Origin: Megascapheus bottae | Taxonomy: Eukaryota; Chordata; Mammalia; Rodentia; Geomyidae | Assembly: GCA_024803745.1 (NCBI GenBank) | Contig: JANJXV010000191.1 | Span: 682,001-746,000, forward strand | Direction: 5' to 3' | Length of the DNA: 64,000 nt | Part shown: positions 10,714 through 23,000 of the stretch, one piece after another | Position numbering within the stretch: position 1 is the stretch's first letter | Layout: every line of letters starts with the position of its first letter | Position numbers and translations under genes: made by a program | Notes under the pieces: model-generated | Seen by the model: only the letters and a program-made list of their open reading frames with translations | The model's database searches: none | What the model was told of the DNA's origin: nothing

Positions 10714-11260
10714 GATTACTACTAAATACGATTATAGTTTTTCAGATATAACCAACCTAGACCTCTGTCGCTGGCAGACACTAGATGTTCACAAGTTTTG
10801 ATTGGTATTATCACTCTTTCTTTTTGTGCACTTACAGACCAGCCTAATACAACCACTGATAAGCGATTTATACCCAAAACAATAAGCCTCTCAATCCAAT
10901 CTCTATTGTCTTTAAGTCCCTATGAGCCTAGAGAATAATTAACCACCTACATATACAATATTGCTCAACAGCCATCAAGTGTAGATCCGTGCAGTATAAG
11001 GGTTGAAAGACGAGCAGAGTTCCACAGATAGAAAGAAAGAATGAGAGAGGTCAGGGGAGGTGCAAGAGGATTAACGTAGGAGTGTAAGAATATTGTAGTA
11101 ATGAAGAAAAGTTATAGCATAAGGATAACTGACATAAGTTGGTAAGTAGGTAGCATATTTGAGTACAAAGTTTGGAAAGTATTAGAATAAAACTTATGTG
11201 TTGCTGCACGACTAGCTCTTAGCCCAACCAGTGGCCTCACAGTGGACCATGGGATGGATC
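10714..11260 (-). other. L1b 5'UTR
   Basis: About 550 bases upstream of the ORF1 start, conserved in L1c, L1f and L1g. It ends at 'gatggatc', where homology to the spacer locus begins. It is the presumed L1 promoter region, but no specific site was identified. Confidence 0.65.
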
Positions 11261-11374
11261 TGTTTTTCTTGTCTACGTTGAGGGAAAGGGGTATTTCACA
11301 AGATGCAGAAGCGAAGATTTCAGAAGCAAATGCTGTGAGTGAATTAGCTCGTAAAAAGCATTTTTATTTTCTTT

Positions 11375-11565
11375 GATCTTTCTGCCAGTCTTGGGGCTTG
11401 AATTCAGGGCCTGAGCACTGTCTCGGGTTTTCTCAAGTCTAGCCCTCTGCCACTTGAGCCACAGTGCCACATCTAGATTTTCTATCTATGTGGTACTGAG
11501 CAATCAAACCCAGATCTTCATTGATGCTAGGCAAGCACTCTACCACTATGCCAAACTCTCAACCC
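11375..11565 (-). repeat. IDL-Geo SINE in spacer 1
   Basis: Reversed element with the Geo part 'gaattcagggcctgagcact' and the head 'ctaggcaagcactctaccac'. The same insertion is at 34198-34410 in the inverted spacer locus, so it predates the array. Confidence 0.88.
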
Positions 11566-11804
11566 TGACATAGTAATTATAAAGTCATCATCATCATCAT
11601 CATATCCAAATATCCTTTCTCCTACAAAGAATGAACACTTAACTGTGTCTAATGCTTTTTTTTTAATTTCACTAATTCTTCTGTGTTTTCCCTCTTGCAT
11701 TTTTTACACGTGACAGCAAAGCTAATCATCAGGAAAAAATTGATTAGGATACAGAAACCTAATAATATCCTAGTAGATTAACGTCAAAAATATGTGCAAG
11801 ATGC

Positions 11805-11998
11805 CCTGTGTGTTTGACCTAGTGGGAGAGTCCTTGGCTACCAAGCAGTAAGCCTCAGGTTTGATTCCTCATTACCACATACATAGAAAACGCTGCAAGT
11901 GGTGCTGTGGCTCGGTGGGACAGCTAAAGCCTAAAGAAAGCCCAAGAACAATGTTCACACTCTGAGGTCAAGTCCCAAGACTAGCAAAAACAAAAATA
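11805..11998 (+). repeat. IDL-Geo SINE in spacer 1
   Basis: Forward element with 'gacctagtgggagagtcctt', a B-box-like 'ggtttgattcc' and Geo 'aagtggtgctgtggctcggt'. The orthologous insertion is at 33780-33962. Confidence 0.85.
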
Positions 11999-12650
11999 AT
12001 TCGACAAGGGGCAAAATGCAGGCAGAGAAGGCACTGTGAAGCAAATGTTTTGTAAAGGATGAGGGAAATATTGACCCTTAAGTTTGGATCTTACCTAAGA
12101 AAGGCCCCTTGAGCCTGAGACCAGACTGGTAGTTGGGCCTAGTGGAAGACATTGGGATTGGACAAATAAGGTGTGCTGTATACTACATCCACATGTATAT
12201 TGTGAGACTGGAGGAGAGATTCAGCCTCCAGTATGTCTTTGGTGAGGTCTTTTGTGAGCAAGGATCTTTGGTCATTGGGCCCTGAAAGGTGACCCTGCCT
12301 CCCTCACAATGGAACAGAATATGGAACCCTGGTAACCAAGCCACTGTAACTAACAACCAGCTCAAGCCAGCTCACTTGGCCTGTGGCTCAGGAGGAAGAA
12401 AGATGTTGCTGTGCTGTTGCCAAAGGTCAGGAAACTCGAGTCTCAGGCATGGAAGTTGTGGATGTCTTACTCGAAGATGTACATGCTAGATCATTGCCAA
12501 GCCACAAATCCAGTATAACAGAACTTTCTCTAAGAAGAAGGCCAGGAAAATCCAGGGCAACCAGATGAGGTAAATTTCTAAGAAGAAATGTATTTGACCC
12601 CATCATCCTCCCCACACACTACAACTTTCTTTTTTTTTCATTTTTTTATT

Positions 12651-13040
12651 GTAATTAGTAAAAGGGTTAGATGATATTTGCCAGATAGAAGGTGCATTAA
12701 TTCACATACATTGATACCCTTTCACATGTCTTGGTACCCATTTCCCTCCAACCCCACACCCCCCACCCGTCTTGGTTTTCCCCCTTCCCTATCAAATTTC
12801 AAATATCCAAATACAAATAAATTCAATATATCAGATAACAAAGTGAGATACTATACCAATATGGGATAACCAAGGGACAGCAAGCGAGATGAGAGACAAC
12901 ATAGTACATTAAGGACAACAATCATTCATTATATGGCTTTTGTGTCAATATCCTGGAGGTCCTTTCAATTAGCTTCACATTATATGGCCTTATATATGGC
13001 CTTTTGCTCTATTGACAATCTCTGCTAGTAGAGCCCGAGG
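12651..13040 (-). other. L1c 3'UTR
   Basis: Conserved 3' region found at every L1 3' end here, with 'gccagatagaaggtgcatta' and a C-rich run 'ccccacaccccccacccg'. A diverged relative stands alone at 27357-27620. Confidence 0.75.
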
Positions 13041-16000
13041 TTTCTACTGATTATGACGAATGAGGGAAACCACTGAGCCTAAGTTCCTTTGAGTCTGGCT
13101 TACTTCACTTAATATGATTTGTTCTAAGGCTTTCCATTTCCTAACAAATGGGGCGATGTCATTCTTTCTGACAGCAGCTTAGAATTCCATAGTGTACAAA
13201 TACCACAATTTGTTGATCCACTCATCAACTGAGGGACATCTGGGTTGGTTCCATATCTTTGCTATGGTGAATAGTGCTGCAATGAACATTGTTGTGCTAA
13301 TGGGTTAATATGCCCTTGTTTCTGGATTGTTGGGTAAATGCCAAGTAGTGGAATTGCTGGGTCATAGGGGAGTTCTATGTTTAGCCTTTTGAGGCACTGC
13401 CGCACTGCTTTCCATAGTGGTTGAACGAGTTTGCACTCCCACCAACAATGTAGTAGTGATCCCTCCTGACCACATCCCCTCCAGCATCTGTTGTCATTCG
13501 TTTTCCTGATCCTGGCCATTCTAACTGGAGTTAGGTGGAATCTTAGACTTGTTTTGATTTGCATTTCTTTTATGACCAGAGATGTTGAGCATTTCTTCAT
13601 GTGTCTATAGGCCATTTTTGTTTCTTCTTCAGAGAAGACTCTCTTTAAGTCTTTGGCCCATTTTGTAATGGGATGGGTGTTACTTTGGAGGTTAGTTTTG
13701 GAGTGATTCAATTTTTTGAGTTGTTGATATATTTTAGATATGAGGCCTTGTTCCGTTGTTTGGGTGGTGAAGATCTTCTCCCACTCTGTAGGCTTCCTGA
13801 TTAGTTTAGTAGCTATATCCGTTGCCATACAAAAGCTCTGCAGTTTAATGCAGTCCCACTTATCCAGCCTTTCTCTGATTTGTTGTGATTCTTGGTCCTT
13901 ATTAAGAAAGTTTCGACCTGTACCAAGGAGGCCTAGTGTATCTCCTATTCCTTCCTGTAAACTTTTCAGTGTGTCAGCTTTTACCTCCACGTCTTTGATC
14001 CATTTGGAGTTAATTCTAGTGCAAGGGGACAAAGAAGGATCCAACTTTAGTTTTCTGCAGGTGTTTAACCAGTTCTGCCAGCACAACTTGTTGAAGAGGC
14101 TATCTTTCTTCCATTCTATTTTTTTGGCTCCCTGGTCAAAGATTAGGTGGCCATAGGTCTGTGGTTTAATATCTGGGTCCGCAGTTCTACTCCATTGGAC
14201 TTTAGGCCTGTTCTTGTGCCAGTACCAAGCTGTTTTGAGAATTATAGCTCTGTAATAGAGCCTTAAGTTTGGAATTGAAATTCCTCCAGCGCTGTTCTTT
14301 CTGCTAAGAAGTGTTTTTGCTATACAGGGTCTTTTATTATTCCATATGAAATTTTGAATTGCCTCTTCTATTTCTTTAAAGAATGACATTGGGATGTTGA
14401 TGGGTATTACATTGAATTTGTAGATAGCCCTTGGCAAGATTGTCATTTTCACAATGTTGATTCTTCCAATCCAGGAGCACGGGAGGTTTTTCCATTTCCT
14501 TAGTTCTGCTTTAATTTCCTTTTTTAGGGTTTTAAAGTTTTCATCTAAACGGTCCTTTACATTCTTAGTTAAGCTAATTGCTAGGTACTTTATTTTCTTT
14601 GAGGCTATTGTGAAAGGATTTTCTTTCCTGATTATTGCCACGTTCCTCTCAGTGTTGGCGTAAAGTAAGGCAGTTGATTTGTGAGGGTTGATTTTATGGC
14701 CTGCTACCCTTCCAAAGCTTTGAATCAGCTCAAGGAGCTTGGGAGTAGAATCTATAGGATTCTTTAAATACAGAATCATGTCATCTGCAAAGAGGGATAG
14801 TTTTATTTCCTCTTTCCCTACTTGGATCCCCTTTATGCTTGCTTCTTGCCTTATTGCACTGCCTAGGAATTCTAGTACTATGTTAAAAAGGAGTGGAGAG
14901 AGTGGGCATCCTTGTCTCGTTCCTGATTTTAGAGAAAATGGCTTTAGATTTTCACCATTAAGTATAATACTAGCAGTGGGTTTCTCATACACAGCCTTTA
15001 TTACATTGAGAAATGTTCCATGGATTCCTAGTTTCTCCACATCTTTTAACATAAAGGGGTTTTGGATCTTGTCAAATGCCTTTTCCGCATCTATTGAGAC
15101 AATCATGTGATTTTATCCCTGCTCCTGTTGATGTGTTGAATTATATTAATTGATTTGTTTATGTTGAACCAGCTTTGCCTCCCTGTGATGAATCCAGTTT
15201 GATCATAGTGTATATTTTTTTTGATGAGTTGTTGTAGACGGTTGGCCAGTATTTTGTTGAGAAGTTTTGCATCGATGTTCATCAAAGAAATGGGTCTATA
15301 GATCTCTTTCTTTGATGAATCTCTGTCTGGTTTGGGGATGAGGGATATGCTGGCTTCACAGAATCAGTTTAGTAAAGAACCTTCATTTTCAATTTCGTTG
15401 AAGAGCTTGAGGAGTATTGGTGTGAGCTCTGCTTTGAAGACCTTATAGAATTCAGCTGTGAATCCATCTGGCCCTGGGCTCTTTTTAAGTGGAAGTTGTC
15501 TAATTTCCATTTCTATTTCAGAGCTTGAAATAGGCCTGTTGAGTTGGGTTAGCTCTTCTTGGTTCAGTGTGTGTATGTTAATATCGTCTAGGAATTCATC
15601 CATTTCTTCTAGATTCTCAAATTTGTTGGCGTAAAGGTTTGAGAAGTATTCCCTCATGATATTCTGGATCTTGGTAATTTCTGTCGTGATATTACCATTT
15701 TCATCTGCGATTTTGTTTATTTCGATATGCTCTCTTCTTTTTTTAGTAAGATTTGCTAAGGGCTTGTCAATTTTGTTAATTCTTTCAAGAACCAACTCCC
15801 TGTTTTGTTGATTCTTTCTATAGTTTTTTTATTCCAAATCATTTAATTCTGCTTTGATTTTAATAATTTGCTTTCTCCTAATGGGTTTAGGGTTGGTTTG
15901 TTGCTCTTTTTCCAGGAGGTTAAGGTGAGACATTAACTAGTTGGTTTGCCATTTTTCCAACTTGCTGTTGTAGACACTCAGCGCTATAAATTTTCCTCTG

Positions 16001-16840
16001 AGTACTGCCGTTGTTGTGTCCCTAAGGAGTTGATATTTGTGTGCTCCTTATTGTTAAATTTCATAAACAGTTGGATATCTGTTCTGATCTCTTCGATTAC
16101 CCATTGTTTTTGATTTAACAATGTGTTGTTCAGTCTACATGAGTTACAGGGTTTTCTTTGGTAGAGATGTGTGTTCAGCTCCAATTTGATGCCTTTATGG
16201 TCTGAGAGTGTGCATGGAATAATTTCAGTGTTTCTGAATCTGTCCAGGTTTGCTTTATGGCCTAAGATGTGGTCTATTTTGGAAAATGTTCCATGTGCTG
16301 CTTAGAAAAACGTATATTGTGGTGTTACTGGGTGGAATATTCTGCAGATGTCTGTTAGATCTAGTTGGTCTATATAGTTGTTCAGTTCTAAGGTTTCTCT
16401 GTTGAGTTTTTGCCTTGTTGATCTGTCCATAGGTGAGAGTGGTGTGTTAAACTCACCAACAATCACTGTATTTCGATCTATGTATGGTTTCAGTGTAAGT
16501 AAAGTTTGCTTGATGAAGTTTGGAGCTCCGGGATTGGGTGTGTAAATATTTAGGATTGTTATGTCTTCCGGGAGGAAAGATCCCTTTAGTAGTATGTAGT
16601 AACCTTCTTTGTCTTTTCTTACTAATTTTAGTTTGAAGTCTATTGTATCTGATATGAGGATGGCAACTCTAGCCTGTTTATGGGGGCAGTTAGCTTGATA
16701 GAGTTTATTCCAACCTCTCCCTTCCAAAAGATGATTGTTTTGGGGTAAGATGTGTCTCTCGAAGTCAGCAGAACGATGGCTCTTGCTTTTTGATCCAACT
16801 AGACAACCTATGCCGTTTAATTGGAGAGTTAAATCCATTG
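13040..16840 (-). pseudogene. L1c ORF2 (endonuclease, reverse transcriptase), disrupted
   Basis: ORF2 encodes the nicking endonuclease and reverse transcriptase of L1. The longest open part is 614 aa (13262-15106). It contains [20 protein letters not shown], the catalytic FADD, and the C-terminal zinc-knuckle-like region with [18 protein letters not shown]. Its frame fails at 13301-13310 (1-nt deletion, so the last 70 or so residues seen in L1d are lost) and at 15111-15119 (shared 1-nt deletion). Further frames are 15364-15795 and 16302-16838. The endonuclease has a private TAG stop near 16302 and the GEFN motif in place of GDFN. In another frame the N-terminus reads SPIKRHRL and RETHLTPK, showing one more shared frameshift. 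Confidence 0.88.
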
Positions 16841-17115
16841 ATATTGAGAGTTAGGATTGAGAGATATTTATTAGTTCCTACCATTTTTAAAAGCTTTTAG
16901 TAGGGCCTGTGTCTTGACAGTTCTTGTGGTCCTTAGATGGTATGCTGTTTAGGTGCCATTTCTTTCCCTATATTGCATTTATTTTGGTTTTCTATGTATA
17001 GAGCATCTTTGAGAATTCTCTGTAGTGTTGGTTTTGTTTCGACATATTTTTGCAGCTTTTCCCTAGAATGGAATGTTTTTATTTTTCCCTCAGTTATGAA
17101 TGAGAGCTTAGCTGG

Positions 17116-18131
17116 CTACAGTATTCTTGGTTGGTAGTTATTTGATTTAAGGGCATGACATATATGCTTCCAGTCACTTCGTGCTTGCATGGTCTCTGCT
17201 GAGAAATCTGGGGTTATTCTGATTGGTTTGCCTTTGTAGGTTACTGATCCCTTTTCCCTGGCTGCCTTTAGGATCTTTCCTTTCGTTTCTATTGATCCAG
17301 TTCGGATCACAATGTGGCGGTGGGATGTTCTTTTCTGGTCAGGTCTGTTTGGGGTTCTAAAAGCTTCTCGTATCTGGATGGGCCTGCCCTTCTGGATATT
17401 TGGGAAATTCTCTGAGATGATTCCCTGAAGTATATTTCCAATACCATTGACCTCTTTCTCCACGCCCTCCTCAGTACCAACTAGCCTTAAATTAGGCTTC
17501 CTAATTGTATCTTGGACCTCCTGAAGCGCTCTCTCATATTTCCTAGATTTGGATTGACTCATTTTCTGTTCTTTATAATACCTAAATTATCTTCAGCCAC
17601 GGAAATTCTCTCCTCTGCAATGTCTAACCTGCTATCAAAGCTATCTACTTTATTTTTCATCTCCCTTGCTTCTAATTGCTTACTTTTGATGCCTTGCATC
17701 CCTTGTTTTAGATCATGTATGGATTTCTTTATCTCCTTGATTTCCTTTTGAGTGGTTAGCTCAGTAGCTTTATTTTCTTTGGACATTTGCTGGAGTTTGG
17801 TCACGTTTTTATTTGTGGATTCTTTGAATTCATCCATCTTTCTTTGAAAAACCTTTATTATGGCCTCCTTTATGGCTTCTTCTTTTTCACTTATCACCTT
17901 GTTTTTGCTTTCCTCTTGTTCAGGTATGGCTTCCTCCATTATCTCTTTCTTTATATTTTCACATTTTTCATTAATGATGTTTATCAATTGCATTTGTGTA
18001 GCAATTGGAAGACTCTCCTCTAGGTTTGCCAGTGACTCTTCCATTGTCTGTTTACATTGGGTGGGGATGATGTTTCTTGATTTGACATTTTTCTTGAGTT
18101 TCTTGTTCTGCCCATTTGAAAATGGGAGCAA
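17116..18131 (-). pseudogene. L1c ORF1, split into two overlapping frames
   Basis: Same organisation as L1b. The coiled-coil frame is 17559-18131 (190 aa) and the RRM/C-terminal frame is 17116-17562 (148 aa), meeting at an ATGA overlap. The coiled-coil frame is identical in residues to that of L1b. The downstream frame differs from L1b at only a few residues, such as K for S in KAAREKG. Confidence 0.88.
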
Positions 18132-18678
18132 GATTACTACTAAATACGATTATAGTTTTTCAGATATAACCAACCTAGACCTCTGTCGCTGGCAGACACT
18201 AGATGTTCACAAGTTTTGATTGGTATTATCACTCTTTCTTTTTGTGCACTTACAGACCAGCCTAATACAACCACTGATAAGCGATTTATACCCAAAACAA
18301 TAAGCCTCTCAATCCAATCTCTATTGTCTTTAAGTCCCTATGAGCCTAGAGAATAATTAACCACCTACATATACAATATTGCTCAACAGCCATCAAGTGT
18401 AGATCCGTGCAGTATAAGGGTTGAAAGACGAGCAGAGTTCCACAGATAGAAAGAAAGAATGAGAGAGGTCAGGGGAGGTGCAAGAGGATTAACGTAGGAG
18501 TGTAAGAATATTGTAGTAATGAAGAAAAGTTATAGCATAAGGATAACTGACATAAGTTGGTAAGTAGGTAGCATATTTGAGTACAAAGTTTGGAAAGTAT
18601 TAGAATAAAACTTATGTGTTGCTGCACGACTAGCTCTTAGCCCAACCAGTGGCCTCACAGTGGACCATGGGATGGATC
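18132..18678 (-). other. L1c 5'UTR
   Basis: Nearly identical to 10714-11260 (L1b). It is AT-rich, has no CpG island visible by eye, and ends at the spacer boundary. Confidence 0.65.
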
Positions 18679-20044
18679 TGTTTTTCTTGTCTACGTTGAG
18701 GGAAAGGGGTATTTCACAAGATGCAGAAGCGAAGATTTCAGAAGCAAATGCTGTGAGTGAATTAGCTCGTAAAAAGCATTTTTATTTTCTTTGATCTTTC
18801 TGCCAGTCTTGGGGCTTGAATTCAGGGCCTGAGCACTGTCTCGGGTTTTCTCAAGTCTAGCCCTCTGCCACTTGAGCCACAGTGCCACATCTAGATTTTC
18901 TATCTATGTGGTACTGAGCAATCAAACCCAGATCTTCATTGATGCTAGGCAAGCACTCTACCACTATGCCAAACTCTCAACCCTGACATAGTAATTATAA
19001 AGTCATCATCATCATCATCATATCCAAATATCCTTTCTCCTACAAAGAATGAACACTTAACTGTGTCTAATGCTTTTTTTTAATTTCACTAATTCTTCTG
19101 TGTTTTCCCTCTTGCATTTTTTACACATGACAGCAAAGCTAATCATCAGGAAAAAATTGATTAGGATACAGAAACCTAATAATATCCTAGTAGATTAACG
19201 TCAAAAATATGTGCAAGATGCCCTGTGTGTTTGACCTAGTGGGAGAGTCCTTGGCTACCAAGCAGTAAGCCTCAGGTTTGATTCCTCATTACCACATACA
19301 TAGAAAACGCTGCAAGTGGTGCTGTGGCTCGGTGGGACAGCTAAAGCCTAAAGAAAGCCCAAGAACAATGTTCACACTCTGAGGTCAAGTCCCAAGACTA
19401 GCAAAAACAAAAAAATTCGACAAGGGGAAAAATGCAGGCAGAGAAGGCACTGTGAAGCAAATGTTTTGTAAAGGATGAGGGCAATATTGACCCTTAAGTT
19501 TGGATCTTACCTAAGAAAGGCTCCTTGAGCCTGAGACCAGACTGGTAGTTGGGCCTAGTGGAAGACATTGGGATTGGACAAATAAGGTGTGCTGTATTCT
19601 ATATCCACATTTATATTGTGAGATTGGAGAAGAGATTCAGCCTCCAGCATGTCTTTGGTGAGGTCTTTTGTGAGCAAGGATCTTTGGTCATTGGGCCCTG
19701 AAAGGTGACCCTGCCTCCCTCACAATGGAACAGAATATGGAACCCTGGTAACCAAGCCACTGTAACTAACAACCAGCTCAAGCCAGCTCACTTGGCCTGT
19801 GGCTCAGGAGGAAGAAAGATGTTGCTGTGCTGTTGCCAAAGGTCAGGAAACTCGAGTCTCAGGCATGGAAGTTGTGGATGTCTTACTCGAAGATGTACAT
19901 GCTAGATCATTGCCAAGCCACAAATCCAGTATAACAGAACTTTCTCTAAGAAGAAGGCCAGGAAAATCCAGGGCAACCAGATGAGGTAAATTTCTAAGAA
20001 GAAATGTATTTGACCCCATCATCCTCCCCACACACTACAACTTT
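18679..20044. repeat. Spacer 2 of the L1 tandem array (array A)
   Basis: Second copy of the 1.37-kb spacer, with the same two SINEs (about 18793-18982 and 19223-19415) and the (CAT)n tract at 19005-19020. It differs from spacer 1 by few substitutions, for example around 19600-19640. Confidence 0.88.
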
Positions 20045-23000
20045 CTTTTTTTTTCATTTTTTTATTGTAATTAGTAAAAGGGTTAGATGATATTTGCCAG
20101 ATAGAAGGTGCATTAATTCACATACATTGATACCCTTTCACATGTCTTGGTACCCATTTCCCTCCAACCCCACACCCCCCACCCGTCTTGGTTTTCCCCC
20201 CTTCCCTATCAAATTTCAAATATCCAAATACAAATAAATTCAATATATCAGATAACAAAGTGAGATACTATACCAATATGGGATAACCAAGGGACAGCAA
20301 GCGAGATGAGAGACAACATAGTACATTAAGGACAACAATCATTCATTATATGGCTTTTGTGTCAATATCCTGGAGGTCCTTTCAATTAGCTTCACATTAT
20401 ATGGCCTTATATATGGCCTTTTGCTCTATTCACAATCTCTGCTAGTAGAGCCCAAGGTTTCTACTGATTATGATGAATGAGGGAAACCACTGAGCCTAAG
20501 TTCCTTTGAGTCTGGCTTACTTCACTTAATATGATTTGTTCTAAGTCTTTCCATTTCCTAACAAATGAGGCGATGTCATTCTTTCTGACAGCAGCATAGA
20601 ATTCCATTGTGTACAAATACCACAACTTGTTGATCCACTCATCAACTGAGGGACATCTTGGTTGGTTCCATATCTTTGCTATGGTGAATAGTGCTGCAAT
20701 GAACATTGTTGTGCTAGTGGGTTTAGTATGCCCTTGTTTCTGGATTGTTGGGTAAATTCCAAGTACTGGAATTGCTGGGTCATAGGGGAGTTGTATGTTT
20801 AGCGTTTTGAGGCACTGCCGCACTGCTTTCCATAGTGGTTGAACGAGTTTGCACTCCCACCAACAATGTAGTAGTGATCCCTCCTGAAAACATCCCCTCC
20901 AGCATCTGTTGTCATTCGTTTTCCTGATCCTGGCCATTCTAACTGGAGTTAGGTGGAATCTTAGACTTGTTTTGATTTGCATTTCTTTTATGACCAGAGA
21001 TGTTGAGCATTTCTTCATGTGTCTATAGGCCATTTTTGTTTCTTCTTCAGAGAAGACTCTCTTTAAGTTTTGGCCAATTTTGTAATGGGATGGGTGTTAC
21101 TTTGGAGGTTAGTTTTGGAGTGATTCAATTTTTTGAGTTGTTGATATATTTTAGATATGAGGCCTTGTTCCGTTGTTTGGGTGGTGAAGATCTTCTCCCA
21201 CTCTGTAGGCTTCCTTATTAGTTTACTAGATATATCCGTTGCCATACAAAAGCTCTGCAGTTTAATGCAGTCCCACTTATCCAGCCTTTCTCTGATTTGT
21301 TGTGATTCTTGGTCCTTATTAAGAAAGTTTCGACCTGTACCAAGGAGGCCTAGTGTATCTCCTATTCCTTCCTGTAAACTTTTCAGTGTGTCAGCTTTTA
21401 CCTCCACGTCTTTGATCCATTTGGAGTTAATTCTAGTGCAAGGTGACAAAGAAGGATCCAACTTTAGTTTTCTGCAGGTGCTTAACCAGTTCTGCCAGCA
21501 CAACTTGTTGAAGAGGCTATCTTTCTTCCATTCTATGTTTGGCCATAGGTCTGTGGTTTAATATCAGGGTCCGCAGTTCTATTCCATTGGACCTCAGGCC
21601 TGTTCTTGTGCCAGTACCAAGCTGTTTCGAGAATTATTGCTCTGTAATAGAGTCTAAAGTTTGGAATTGAAATTCCTCCAGCGCTCTTCTTTCTGCTAAG
21701 AAGTGTTTTTGCTCTGCGGGGTCTGTTATTATTCCATATGAAATTCTGAATTGCCTCTTCTATTTCTTTAAAGAATGACATTGGGATGTTGATGGGTATT
21801 GCATTGAATTTGTAGATAGCCCTTGGCAAGATTGTCATTTTGACAATGTTGATTCTTCCAATCCAGGAGCATGGGAGGCTTTTCCATTTCCTTAGTTCTG
21901 CTTTAATTTCTTTTTTTAGATTTTTAAAGTTTTCATCTAAACGGTCCTTTACATTCTTAGTTAAGCTAATTCCTAGGTACTTCATTTTCTTTGAGGCTAT
22001 TGTGAAACGAGTTTCTTTCCTGATTATTGCCACGTTCCTCTCAGTGTTGGCGTAAAGGAAGGCAGTTGATTTGTGAGGGTTGATTTTATGGCCTGCTACA
22101 CTTCCCAAGCTTTGAATCAGCTCAAGGAGCTTGGGAGTAGAGTCTATAGGATTCTTTAAATACAGAATCATGTCATCTGCAAAGAGGGATTGTTTTATTT
22201 CCTCTTTCCCTACTTTGATCCCCTTTATGCTTGCTTCTTGCCTTATTGCACTGCCTAGGAATTCTTGTACTATGTTAAAAAGGAGTATAGAGAGTGGGCA
22301 TCCTTGTCTTGTTCCTGATTTTAGAGGGAATGGCTTTAGATTTTCACCATTAAGTATACTACTAGCAGTGGTTTTCTCATACACAGCCTTTATTACATTG
22401 AGAAATGTTCCATGGATTCCTAGTTTCTCCACATCTTTTAACATAAAGGGGTTTTGGATCTTGTCAAATGCCTTTTCCGCATCTATTGAGACAATCATGT
22501 GATTTTTGTCCTTGCTCCTGTTGATGTGTTGCATTATATTAATTGATTTGTGTATGTTGAACCAGCTTTGCCTCCCTGTGATGAATCCAGTTTGATCATA
22601 GTGTATAATATTTTTGATGAGTTGTTGTAGACGGTTGGCCAGTATTTTGTTGAGAAGTTTTGCATCGATGTTCATCAAAGAAATGGGTCTATAGTTCTCT
22701 TTCTTTGATGAATCTCTGTCTGGTTTGGGGATGAGGGATATACTGGCTTCACAGAATCAGTTTGGTAAAGAACCTTCATTTTCAATTTCGTTGAAGAGCT
22801 TGAGGTGTATTGGTGTGAGCTCTGCTTTAAAGACCTTATAGAATTCAGCTGTGAATCCATCTGGCCCTGGGCTCTTTTTAAGTGGAAGTTGTCTAATTTC
22901 CATTTCTTTTTCAGAGCTTGAAATAGGCCTGTTGAGTTGGGTTAGCTCTTCTTGGTTCAGTGTGGGTATGTTAATATTGTCTAGGAATTCATCCATTTCT

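Larger units (their letters stand above)
6971..11260 (-). mobile_element. L1b: LINE-1 lacking its 3' end
   Basis: Minus-strand LINE-1 that begins inside the ORF2 reverse transcriptase (homologous to about 54640 in L1g) and runs through the endonuclease and ORF1 to the 5'UTR (10714-11260). Its ORF2 C-terminus and 3'UTR are replaced by L1a across a 9-bp microhomology. It corresponds to the 5' part of L1g in array B. The RT motifs [13 protein letters not shown] and FADD are present. Confidence 0.88.
11261..12628. repeat. Spacer 1 of the L1 tandem array (array A)
   Basis: A 1.37-kb non-L1 segment between L1b and L1c. It recurs at 18679-20044, 51519-52867 and 58922-60296. It is homologous in inverted orientation to 33150-34526, which lacks the L1. 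It contains two IDL-Geo SINEs, a (CAT)n tract at 11587-11602 and an open stretch at 12383-12568 reading AQEEERCCCAVAKGQ. That stretch matches AQEEERCCCAVANGQ encoded at 33183-33428. Confidence 0.88.
12629..18678 (-). mobile_element. L1c: full-length LINE-1 unit
   Basis: A 6.05-kb minus-strand LINE-1, the only complete one in array A. The poly(A), read as T-runs, is at 12629-12650. The 3'UTR runs to about 13030, ORF2 covers about 13040-16840, ORF1 17116-18131 and the 5'UTR 18132-18678. It is flanked by spacers on both sides, giving a repeat period of about 7.42 kb (spacer starts 11261 and 18679). It corresponds to L1h of copy B, sharing with it a 1-nt loss at 13301-13310. Frameshifts and a stop make it non-autonomous. 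Confidence 0.92.

Noticed and set aside
10714..11260. Bidirectional host promoter at the L1 5'UTR
   Set aside because: No CpG-rich stretch or recognisable promoter element beyond the expected L1 5'UTR position.
13262..15106. 614-aa open frame as a host gene
   Set aside because: It is the C-terminal two-thirds of LINE-1 ORF2 (FADD, TRQGCP, CWRGC motifs) with frameshifts at both ends.
14739..15110. Plus-strand 123-aa frame repeated in every unit
   Set aside because: Antisense shadow of the LINE-1 RT domain. It recurs only because the L1 does.
6186..20044. Regular repeats as a CRISPR array or bacterial repeat system
   Set aside because: The unit is 7.4 kb with LINE-1 and SINEs in a mammalian KRAB-ZNF region. 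There are no short repeat-spacer units.
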